Source: Collinsella sp.
Lineage (GTDB): Bacteria; Actinomycetota; Coriobacteriia; Coriobacteriales; Coriobacteriaceae
Length of the DNA: 18,978 bases
Direction of reading: 5' to 3'
NCBI GenBank assembly: GCA_014871605.1
Contig: WGSQ01000019.1
Coordinates: forward strand, 1-18,978
Below, piece by piece: positions 1-5,407 of this stretch. Made by a program: the position numbers and the translations under genes. Under the pieces are notes generated by a model. It saw only the letters and a list, made by a program, of their open reading frames with translations, was not told the DNA's origin and made no database searches. Positions within the stretch are counted from its first letter, which is position 1. Every line of letters begins with the position of its first letter.

Positions 1-303
1 TTCCCAAATAGCGCTCGTATGCACGGGCACCAGCGGGTTGGCTTCTTCATCCCAGTCGTTAAATTCGCCAATGACATGGACACTCTTTACGTCGGGCGCC
101 CAAACGCAAAAGCGCCAGCCGCGCGTACGGTTCTGCGTGTCGGGATGAGCTCCCATCTTTTCCCAGCTGCGCTCCCACATTCCAATGCCAAACAGGTAGA
201 CATCGTCCTTGGAGAGCTCCGGTGCGTGCGGAGCCGGTTTGCGGGTTGCGGGCTTTTTAGCCGTTGGCTTTAGCTTTGTATCGCTCACGTTTGATCCCAT
301 CAT
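1..303 (-). CDS. glgB: 1,4-alpha-glucan branching enzyme, N-terminal part (runs off the window)
   Basis: Reading the minus strand from an ATG at 303 (a second ATG follows at 300) gives an open frame to the window edge, 101 codons without a stop. After a basic, Ala/Pro/Lys-rich tail of about 30 residues the protein reads YLFGIGMWERSWEKMGAHP, then RFCVWAPDVKSVHVIGEFNDW. This is the N-terminal CBM48/early-set domain typical of glycogen branching enzyme, which forms alpha-1,6 branches in glycogen. The catalytic GH13 domain lies outside the window. No strong Shine-Dalgarno is visible before either ATG. The gene diverges from the HAD phosphatase at 635. A related GH13 enzyme with the same early-set domain is possible, but LFG..NY/W.EKLGAHP-type spacing favours GlgB. 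Confidence 0.85.
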   Translation of the reverse strand, partial: MMGSNVSDTKLKPTAKKPATRKPAPHAPELSKDDVYLFGIGMWERSWEKMGAHPDTQNRTRGWRFCVWAPDVKSVHVIGEFNDWDEEANPLVPVHTSAIWE

Positions 304-374
304 GACGCGGCAGCGTGTTGCCTTGGTGACTAGATGCGAAAGGTCCAAGGCTGCACGAATCGAAGGGACGGCGA

Positions 375-428
375 AGTTTCTGTGATTCGTTCCACCTCGC
401 GTGCTCGGTGGAACTTTCGGCAGAAACT
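375..428. repeat. Nested two-tier palindrome in the glgB leader
   Basis: Two perfect 8-bp inverted repeats share one centre of symmetry (401.5). The outer pair is AGTTTCTG (375-382) with CAGAAACT (421-428). The inner pair is GTTCCACC (389-396) with GGTGGAAC (407-414). They are separated by symmetric 6-nt internal loops and close on a 10-nt loop; two further outer pairs (372-373 with 430-431) are possible. No T-run follows on either strand, so this is not a standard terminator. It would lie in the 5' untranslated RNA of glgB if the promoter at 501-531 is used. It could be an RNA element or a protein-binding dyad. Confidence 0.6.
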
Positions 429-500
429 ACGATAACACCTGTGCGTTAGTTTTATGGACGAAAGCGGATTTGCGGGGGCGTTTAATCGGTAAGCGACATG

Positions 501-531
501 TTTATACCACTGGCAGAATTGCCGTGGTAAA
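501..531 (-). promoter_or_regulatory. Candidate glgB promoter
   Basis: On the minus strand a TATAAA hexamer (506-501) lies 18-19 nt downstream of TTACCA/TTTACC (530-525/531-526). The -10 is good and the -35 is weak. Transcription would begin near 494 and give glgB a leader of about 190 nt holding the nested palindrome at 375-428. The -35 region overlaps the first GGTAAAAC half-site. Confidence 0.35.
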
Positions 532-611
532 ACCCTTGACAGTTTTACCAACTTGGGTTTCAAAATTGTTTGGCTGACGTTTGGTAAAACGTTTTTAGCA
601 GGATGTTTACC
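526..611. promoter_or_regulatory. GGTAAAAC dyads over the promoter of the HAD phosphatase gene
   Basis: The half-site GGTAAAAC occurs at 526-533, inverted at 542-549 (GTTTTACC), direct again at 583-590, and inverted in shortened form at 605-611 (GTTTACC). The first dyad has an 8-nt spacer that contains a perfect -35 hexamer, TTGACA (536-541). A CAAAAT near 561-566 could be its -10, although the 19-nt spacing is long. The second dyad would lie just downstream of the start of transcription. Arms 542-551 and 581-590 also match as a 10-bp inverted repeat. This arrangement fits an operator for a repressor or activator. The regulator is not in the window and its family cannot be named from these sites. 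Confidence 0.5.
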
Positions 612-634
612 ATTTGATATCGAAAGGTTCGTTT

Positions 635-1324
635 ATGTCCCATACCGCCGCTCCCAAGGTTGCTTTTATTTTCGATTGCGACGGCACGTTAGTTAACAGC
701 ACACCCGTTTGGGCCTATGCCCAGCCCGAGTTATTGCACCGCCACGATGTAGACGTGACCGTGGATGACTTTGCCCAATTTGAGCACCTGTCGCTGGAGG
801 ACGAGTGCCAGGCCTACCACGACACGTGGGGCATTGGCGCGAATGGCGAGGAGCTCTACCGTGAGCTGAGTGACATCCTGATCGATGGCTACTCCAAGGT
901 GCCGCCGCGCGACGGCCTTCTTGCATTTTTGAAGCAGGCGCAGGAGGCCGGTATTGCCATGTGCGTTGCCACGTCCACGCCGGCCGAGCTGGTGCAGTCC
1001 GCGCTCGCTGGTGCCGGGCTCGACGCATACATGGAGTTTGTTACCACGACGGGCGAGGCGGGACGCTCCAAGCAGTTCCCCGACGTATACGAGCTGGCGC
1101 TGCGCCGCCTGGAGGAGCGCCATGGGCACAAGTTCGAGTCCGCATGGGTGTTTGAGGACGCCGTTTTTGGCCTAAAGAGCTCTGGGGTCGCCGGCTTTAA
1201 ACGCGTGGGCATCTATGATCCGCACGGCCGCATGAAGCGCGACGACGTACGCGCCAACTGCGATATCTTTATCGACAGCTATGAGGAGCTGGATCTGGAT
1301 CGCGTGCTGGCGTTTGAGGGGTAG
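635..1324 (+). CDS. HAD-superfamily phosphatase (beta-phosphoglucomutase-like subfamily)
   Basis: The 229-residue protein carries the HAD motifs in order. Motif I is FDCDGTLVNS, with D14 as nucleophile and D16 as acid/base. Motif II is the Thr/Ser of ATSTPAE, motif III a Lys in GRSKQFPD, and motif IV the acidic FEDAVFG. A helical cap lies between motifs I and II, as in the PGMB/Gph type. These cytosolic Mg-dependent enzymes dephosphorylate or isomerise small phosphate esters; the substrate cannot be read from sequence. The ATG at 635 is preferred because GAAAGG lies 7-8 nt upstream; an in-frame TTG at 614 falls in the operator region and lacks an RBS. The thiamine pyrophosphokinase gene follows after 9 nt, so they are probably co-transcribed, and a role in phosphate-ester clean-up or thiamine salvage is possible. 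Confidence 0.85.
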   Translation: MSHTAAPKVAFIFDCDGTLVNSTPVWAYAQPELLHRHDVDVTVDDFAQFEHLSLEDECQAYHDTWGIGANGEELYRELSDILIDGYSKVPPRDGLLAFLKQAQEAGIAMCVATSTPAELVQSALAGAGLDAYMEFVTTTGEAGRSKQFPDVYELALRRLEERHGHKFESAWVFEDAVFGLKSSGVAGFKRVGIYDPHGRMKRDDVRANCDIFIDSYEELDLDRVLAFEG

Positions 1325-1333
1325 GCGAGGGCT

Positions 1334-1975
1334 GTGGCTTGCAAGGTATTAGTTGTCTGCGGCTCGCCGGTGGTGGCGAGCGCGGATCTGTTACGTAGGC
1401 TAGCAGGGGAGTGCGACCACGTTGTCGCCGTGGACCGCGGACTCGACGCGCTGCTGGGCGCCGGCCTGGGCTGCGACGTATATGTGGGGGATGCCGACAC
1501 GGTGAGTGATGCAGGTCGTGCGTTGGTCGATGCCGCCACCAACTTTGAAGTTGAGCGCCACGACCCGTACAAGGACTATACCGATCTGGCGCTGGCGCTC
1601 GATTCCGTCCGCCGTCGCTGGCCGGGTGCCGAAGTGGTTGCGACCTGCGCCACCGGCGGTCGTCCCGACATGGCCCTGTCCGTACTAGGGTTGCTCGCGG
1701 GCTACGATGACGCCGCAGTCTGGATTGCCGAGGACAAGGTGGTCGCCCGCATCCTTCGCGCAGGCGAATCGTGGACCATCGAAAGCGCCGAAGGCAAGAC
1801 TTTCTCAATCATCGCCATTGCCCCCAACACCGAGGTAAGCGAACACGGCCTAGAATGGGAGCTAGACCACAGCCCCCTGGGCTTGTTAGCCGACACGGGC
1901 ATCAGCAACATCGTCAGGTCAACAGCCACGATCCAAGTCCATACCGGCACCGCCATCGCTTACCTATATCAATAG
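1334..1975 (+). CDS. Thiamine pyrophosphokinase
   Basis: The 213-residue protein matches thiamine pyrophosphokinase in length and motif order: VVCGSPV at the N-terminus, DRGLDALLGAG, VGDADTVS (about 51-58), KDYTDLALAL (81-90), TGGRPDM (about 110-116), then a C-terminal beta domain with GLEWEL and GISN. The enzyme transfers pyrophosphate from ATP to thiamine in the cytosol to make TDP. The GTG at 1334 starts directly at the conserved strand; the purine-rich GGCGAGGG just upstream is close for a Shine-Dalgarno. The residue after GRxD is Met where His or Gln is usual. The frame closes just before the tRNA promoter, and no terminator is visible in between. Confidence 0.88.
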   Translation: MACKVLVVCGSPVVASADLLRRLAGECDHVVAVDRGLDALLGAGLGCDVYVGDADTVSDAGRALVDAATNFEVERHDPYKDYTDLALALDSVRRRWPGAEVVATCATGGRPDMALSVLGLLAGYDDAAVWIAEDKVVARILRAGESWTIESAEGKTFSIIAIAPNTEVSEHGLEWELDHSPLGLLADTGISNIVRSTATIQVHTGTAIAYLYQ

Positions 1976-2003
1976 GCATTTAGAATCTGACCCAAAATAG
2001 TCC

Positions 2004-2032
2004 TTGCACGCCGTGCCAACTTCCCCTATAGT
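2004..2032 (+). promoter_or_regulatory. Promoter of tRNA-Ala
   Basis: TTGCAC (2004-2009) and TATAGT (2027-2032) are separated by exactly 17 nt. The predicted start of transcription falls a few bases before the mature tRNA 5' end at 2046. Confidence 0.75.
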
Positions 2033-2045
2033 ATCTCCAGGTCAC

Positions 2046-2121
2046 GGGGGCGTAGCTCAGCTGGGAGAGCGCTTGACTGGCAGTCAAGAGGTCAGGGGTT
2101 CGATTCCCCTCGTCTCCACCA
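2046..2121 (+). tRNA. tRNA-Ala, anticodon GGC
   Basis: A full 76-nt cloverleaf ends in encoded CCA. The acceptor stem GGGGGCG pairs with CGTCTCC and includes the G3:U70 wobble that is the alanine identity element. The D-arm is GCTCAGCTGGGAGAGC. The anticodon stem CTTGA/TCAAG closes the loop CTGGCAG, giving anticodon GGC. The T-arm is AGGGG-TTCGATT-CCCCT. It has its own promoter and terminator. Confidence 0.97.
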
Positions 2122-2131
2122 TCGTGAATGC

Positions 2132-2162
2132 AAAGGCCTTCGGAATTCCGAAGGCCTTTTTT
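2132..2162 (+). terminator. Intrinsic terminator after tRNA-Ala
   Basis: A perfect 12-bp stem (AAAGGCCTTCGG with its complement) closes on an AATT loop and runs into TTTTTT. The structure is palindromic, with A-tract upstream and T-tract downstream, so it could act on both strands. It separates the housekeeping flank from the polysaccharide cluster. Confidence 0.95.
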
Positions 2163-2570
2163 CATACCAAAACACCATGCGCCACAAACCCCACCTACGC
2201 CAACAAAAAGTTGCACAAATTTTTTCCCATGTTTGTACATAGTTTGTTAGCCAAACGCGATTATCAGTGTAGATCGCCGTTCCATATGGGCTTCAGGAAC
2301 GCGCCTAATCGCCGTTAGCATCCCATTAACCTGCATCAACGTGAACAACATCCCAAAATAACCCCCTTAAGCACGCTAAATGAACGATATGTTGTCCAAC
2401 GCAGCCCCAATCAGTTTCGCTAACAGCTTGTGCTAGGATACCTAACGTTACATGAGTTCAACTGTGTTCGCGGCTCCAGCAAGTCACAAAGCGCAGGGTC
2501 GATCAGCATCCGGCCGTAACGGCGGTGCCAGAAACACCACGAGCTCCAATATCGATTGCCATGCGCGATT
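2163..2570. other. Intergenic stretch upstream of the polysaccharide operon
   Basis: No credible gene is visible here; open frames lack ribosome binding sites and family features. The stretch is AT-richer than the flanks. It contains TGCTAGGAT (2431-2439), an extended -10-like element without a good -35, which could be a second, weaker start for the operon, and a short TAACGTTA palindrome (2443-2450). A weak 7-bp inverted repeat (ACAACAT 2345-2351 with ATGTTGT 2389-2395) is probably chance. Confidence 0.5.
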
Positions 2571-2599
2571 TTGCATTAGTTTTTGTGGCTATTTATAAG
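2571..2599 (+). promoter_or_regulatory. Probable main promoter of the polysaccharide operon
   Basis: TTGCAT (2571-2576) and TATAAG (2594-2599) have a 17-nt spacer and differ from the sigma70 consensus by one base in the -10 and two in the -35. The start of transcription would be near 2606. That yields a leader of about 300 nt before the antiterminator gene, containing the hairpins at 2658-2703 and 2711-2747. Confidence 0.6.
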
Positions 2600-2657
2600 T
2601 TCGCATTACGCTGTGCAATAAGTTGTGTTCGGCAAACCACAGCAGTCCTGCAGCTGT

Positions 2658-2703
2658 TTGCGTGCGGTTCAGTTTTGTACCCGCTTGACTGGGTCGCACG
2701 CAG
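2658..2703 (+). ncRNA. Leader RNA hairpin upstream of the antiterminator gene
   Basis: Bases 2658-2674 pair with 2687-2703 in an uninterrupted 17-bp stem closing a 12-nt loop. Its core TGCGTGCG/CGCACGCA is perfect. Several flanking pairs are G-U in the plus-strand RNA only (for example 2667-2694, 2668-2693, 2669-2692), which argues for structure at RNA level on this strand. No T-run follows, so it is not a terminator. LoaP-type NusG paralogues are known to bind a hairpin in the leader of the operon they regulate; this is the best candidate for that element here. That assignment is inference. Confidence 0.55.
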
Positions 2704-2710
2704 CCAGCTG

Positions 2711-2747
2711 GGGTCGCGGTTATTTTTGCGATACACGTCCGCGACTC
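2711..2747 (+). ncRNA. Second leader hairpin
   Basis: GGGTCGCGG (2711-2719) pairs with CCGCGACTC (2739-2747), 9 bp with one G-U, closing a 19-nt loop. It lies 7 nt after the first leader hairpin. There is no terminator-like T-run. It may be part of the same regulatory RNA. Confidence 0.4.
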
Positions 2748-2878
2748 TAGCAAATGCTTCTATACATACCGTTCACGGTGGGGCAGAGCCACGTGCTTGT
2801 CTGACTGGGCTCAGGGTTTGAATATGGAGCGCCTTCGCGCACAAGCGCCCTGGAGAAGCCATACCCAAACCCCGTGAG

Positions 2879-2915
2879 CCACACGTAAGACAGCAAGGGG
2901 GTGGTGCTCGTGTGG
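2879..2915 (+). promoter_or_regulatory. Possible start-codon-sequestering hairpin
   Basis: CCACACG (2879-2885) is complementary to CGTGTGG (2909-2915) over 7 bp. The right arm covers the chosen GTG start of the antiterminator gene, and the 23-nt loop exposes the Shine-Dalgarno AAGGGGG. It could modulate translation, but a 7-bp match with a loop this long is only weak evidence. Confidence 0.25.
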
Positions 2916-3455
2916 TATGTGATTCAGGTCATTAACGGTCGCGAAGATGTAATGCGCGAGCGCATTGAGCACATTGTGCCGGCTGGTGCCATGCAAGAGC
3001 TCTTTTATCCCCAATTTCAAACCGAGATCAAGGTTCACGGCGAATGGGTCGATACGACCAAGCCGCTCTTTCCCGGTTACCTTATCTGCGATACGGCAGA
3101 TCCCCGCACCGTGCAACAGTATCTGCTGCGTATGGACGACCTTGCCCGGGTGCTTGCCCAGGACGGTCAGTTTGTGCCGTTGGCAAAAGAAGAGGTCCAG
3201 CTTATTGGAGGCTTTACGCATAGGGGAGACCGCGTAGTGCCCATGAGCGAGGCCTTAAAAGACGGCGATAAGGTTGTAGTGACGGCTGGTCCGCTGTTGG
3301 GCCACGAAGGCCTTATCAAAACCATTAACAGACGCAAGAGCACTGCTTATTTGGAGCTCGATCTGTGCGGCCGACGCGTGACTACGCGCGTTGGCCTTGC
3401 CGTGCTTTCGGTCGAGCAGCGCGTCATGCGCAATCACAGAAGATCGATCGCCTAG
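2910..3455 (+). CDS. loaP-like: LoaP/UpxY-type transcription antiterminator, NusG paralogue
   Basis: The 181-residue protein starts MWYVIQVINGRED, the standard opening of the NGN domain of NusG-family factors, followed by FYPQFQTEIKV and PLFPGYL in the expected order (NGN about 1-105). A C-terminal KOW domain follows (LKDGDKVVVTAGPLLGHEGLIKT, about 117-140). It would bind RNA polymerase and let it read through pauses and terminators in the operon. Its position as first gene of a polysaccharide cluster marks it as a specialised paralogue, not housekeeping nusG. The GTG at 2910 is chosen because it puts MWYV at the N-terminus and lies 8 nt after AAGGGGG; the GTGs at 2901 and 2904 are too close to that site. 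The start overlaps a possible hairpin, CCACACG (2879-2885) with CGTGTGG (2909-2915). Confidence 0.88.
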   Translation: MWYVIQVINGREDVMRERIEHIVPAGAMQELFYPQFQTEIKVHGEWVDTTKPLFPGYLICDTADPRTVQQYLLRMDDLARVLAQDGQFVPLAKEEVQLIGGFTHRGDRVVPMSEALKDGDKVVVTAGPLLGHEGLIKTINRRKSTAYLELDLCGRRVTTRVGLAVLSVEQRVMRNHRRSIA

Positions 3456-3496
3456 CTGCAAGCTCGCAAGCGGACGAACGAAGGCAAAAAAGTATC

Positions 3497-3504
3497 GGGG
3501 GGGG
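3497..3504 (+). repeat. G8 tract acting as ribosome binding site of the priming transferase gene
   Basis: Eight consecutive G residues stand 3 nt before the ATG at 3508 and supply its only Shine-Dalgarno-like sequence. Homopolymer length changes would alter the strength and spacing of this site. Confidence 0.7.
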
Positions 3505-3507
3505 CTC

Positions 3508-4302
3508 ATGGAGCCTACGATAATGACCGTGGAGCAGGGTGCGCGAGAGGCGTGCACAGCCGCCACGGCGAATTCCGTCCCTGCCGCAGCGGGTGCTACG
3601 GGGGATTACCTTACAAACGAAGAAGCCACCGAAATGCTGCGCGGTGCCAACTCCGGGGTTATGCCCGAGCTTGGGCACAGGTTCTACCGCGTTATTAAGC
3701 GTACGGTGGACATTGTCGCCGCAGGCGGAGCCTTGGTGTTGCTCTTTATTCCCGGGTTAATTCTGAGCGTGGTCATTTGCATAAAGAGCCCGGGCGCAAG
3801 CCCCCTATATTCGCAGTGGCGCGTGGGCCGCGTGCACAAAGACGGCACGTTCTACCTGTTTAAGATCTACAAGTTCCGCAGCATGGTGCCCAATGCAGAC
3901 CAAATGCTCAAGGACTTGCAGGCTCAAAACGAGGCCACCGGCCCCATGTTTAAAATGAAGCACGACCCGCGCATTATTCCCGGCGTGGGTAACTTCATTC
4001 GCAAGCACAGCATCGACGAGCTGCCCCAGCTCATCAACGTGTTTTTGGGCCAAATGAACCTCATTGGCCCGCGTCCCGGCCTGCCGCGCGAGGTTGCCCT
4101 GTACAGCGAACACGACATGAAGCGCCTTGCCGTAAAGCCTGGCTGCAGCGGTCCTTGGCAAGTAATGGGCCGCAGCTACCTGGGCTTCAACGAAATGGTT
4201 GAGCTGGATCTTCACTACATAGAGAATCGCAGCCTGCGCCAGGACCTGCGGTTGATATTCGGCACGCTGAAGACGATATTCTCTGGGGAAGGTGCCGTGT
4301 AG
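3508..4302 (+). CDS. Undecaprenyl-phosphate sugar phosphotransferase (bacterial sugar transferase, priming enzyme)
   Basis: The 264-residue protein is a monotopic phosphoglycosyl transferase (PF02397 type). After a variable 60-residue N-terminus comes KRTVDIVAAGGALVLLF..LSVVICI (about 64-92), the re-entrant membrane helix. YKFRSMVPNAD (121-131) follows, then the catalytic Asp-Glu pair in SIDELPQLINV (D170, E171), NLIGPRPGLPRE (184-195) and VKPGCSGPWQV (209-219). It moves a sugar-1-phosphate from a UDP-sugar to undecaprenyl phosphate, the first step of repeat-unit assembly at the inner face of the membrane. The short form lacks the multi-span N-terminal domain of WcaJ/WbaP. An earlier in-frame start at 3391 would overlap the antiterminator gene and lacks an RBS. 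The frame ends one base before the next start. Confidence 0.9.
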   Translation: MEPTIMTVEQGAREACTAATANSVPAAAGATGDYLTNEEATEMLRGANSGVMPELGHRFYRVIKRTVDIVAAGGALVLLFIPGLILSVVICIKSPGASPLYSQWRVGRVHKDGTFYLFKIYKFRSMVPNADQMLKDLQAQNEATGPMFKMKHDPRIIPGVGNFIRKHSIDELPQLINVFLGQMNLIGPRPGLPREVALYSEHDMKRLAVKPGCSGPWQVMGRSYLGFNEMVELDLHYIENRSLRQDLRLIFGTLKTIFSGEGAV

Positions 4303-4303
4303 C

Positions 4304-5407
4304 ATGCGCATCGCCATGATAGGCCAAAAGAGAACGGGTTCGCGCGAGGGCGGCGTAGAAGTGGTGGTAGGCGAGCTTGCTCGCCGTATGGCAGACCTTG
4401 GTCACCAAGTAACCTGCTACGACCGTATGGGCGAAGGAGCTCCTTCCGAGCCCTACGAGAAGGATGGCTACCGCATCGTTCCCGTAAAGGCTCTGGACAT
4501 CAAGGGGCTCTCTGCGCTCACGAGCAGCTTTGCCGCAACAAGGGCCGCCATCAAAGACGGGGCAGACGTAATTCACTATCACGCAGAGGGGCCGTGTGTC
4601 CCCCTTCGTTTTGCGCGTTCCGCGGACATCAGGACCGTGGCAACGATCCACGGCCTGGACTGGCAGCGTGCAAAATGGGGCGGCTTGGCTTCCAAGTACA
4701 TCAAGTTCGGCGAGGCGACGGCGGCCAAGTGCGCGGATGCGCTCATCGTGCTTTCCCGGGGCAATCAGGAGTACTTCAAGGAGGCTTACGGCCGCGAGGC
4801 TACGCTCATTCCCAACGGCATCACTCCCGAGGCGGATCTTCCCGCGAAGGAGATCTCCGAGCGCTTGGGGCTCACCCAGGGCTCCTATGTCCTCTACCTC
4901 GGTCGCATTGTGCCCGAGAAGCGACCGGAACTGTTGGTGGAGGCGTACAAGCAGGTAAAGACGGATAAGCGCCTGGTTATCGCGGGCGACTCCTCCGATA
5001 CGGACGACTACGCCGTGGCGCTCAAAGAGGCTGCCGCGTCCGACCCCCGCGCGCTCTTTACCGGCCACGTTGAGGGCAACCTGCTCTCCGAGCTGTACTC
5101 CAACGCGTATTGCTACGCGCTCCCCTCCGACGTTGAGGGCCTGCCCATGAGCTTGCTGGAGGCCATGTCTCACGGTGCGGCATGCGTTACCTCGGATATT
5201 CCCGAGTGCGCGGATGTTCTGCAGGGTTGCGGGCTCACGTTCCCACGCGGAGACGCGGGGGCGCTGCGCGACGTGCTTGAAGGCCTGATAGCGGATTCTG
5301 CCCAAGCGGAGAGGCTGGGCGCCATGGCACGTGACCGCGCGATTAATGGCTATGACTGGAACAGCGTCGTCCAAAGGACGCTTGCTTTGTATGAGGGTGT
5401 TGCGTAA
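4304..5407 (+). CDS. Glycosyltransferase family 4 (rhamnosyltransferase-like)
   Basis: The 367-residue GT-B enzyme opens with MRIAMIGQKRTGSREGGVEV. The IGQKG.P.R.GGVE pattern is shared with the DUF1972/GT4 group that includes streptococcal rhamnosyltransferases such as Cps2T. The C-terminal domain has YLGRIVPEKRPELLVEAY, VIAGDSSD and SDVEGLPMSLLEAM, with the EX7E pair at E278 and E286. It would add the second sugar to the lipid-linked unit using a nucleotide-sugar donor; donor and linkage cannot be read. GGGGAAGG at 4285-4292 precedes the ATG by 11 nt. The stop TAA overlaps the next ATG by one base, indicating coupling. A 14-bp palindrome (GAAGGAGCTCCTTC, 4433-4446) lies inside the gene. Confidence 0.88.
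   Translation: MRIAMIGQKRTGSREGGVEVVVGELARRMADLGHQVTCYDRMGEGAPSEPYEKDGYRIVPVKALDIKGLSALTSSFAATRAAIKDGADVIHYHAEGPCVPLRFARSADIRTVATIHGLDWQRAKWGGLASKYIKFGEATAAKCADALIVLSRGNQEYFKEAYGREATLIPNGITPEADLPAKEISERLGLTQGSYVLYLGRIVPEKRPELLVEAYKQVKTDKRLVIAGDSSDTDDYAVALKEAAASDPRALFTGHVEGNLLSELYSNAYCYALPSDVEGLPMSLLEAMSHGAACVTSDIPECADVLQGCGLTFPRGDAGALRDVLEGLIADSAQAERLGAMARDRAINGYDWNSVVQRTLALYEGVA

Noticed and set aside
2519..2530. GGCGGTGCC resembling the start of an ops/JUMPstart element
   Set aside because: It does not match the required GGCGGTAG core, and ops/RfaH control belongs to proteobacteria; the factor here is LoaP-like.
2786..2812. GAGCC/GGCTC hairpin as an attenuator terminator before the antiterminator gene
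   Set aside because: Only 5 bp with a 17-nt loop and no T-run downstream.
2525..2821. 98-codon open frame in the leader region
   Set aside because: It spans the probable promoter and both leader hairpins, begins with GTG without a ribosome binding site, and has no protein-like features.
4187..5374. 395-codon open frame on the minus strand
   Set aside because: Antisense to the GT4 gene, whose motifs are unambiguous; the minus-strand translation is low-complexity and resembles no family.
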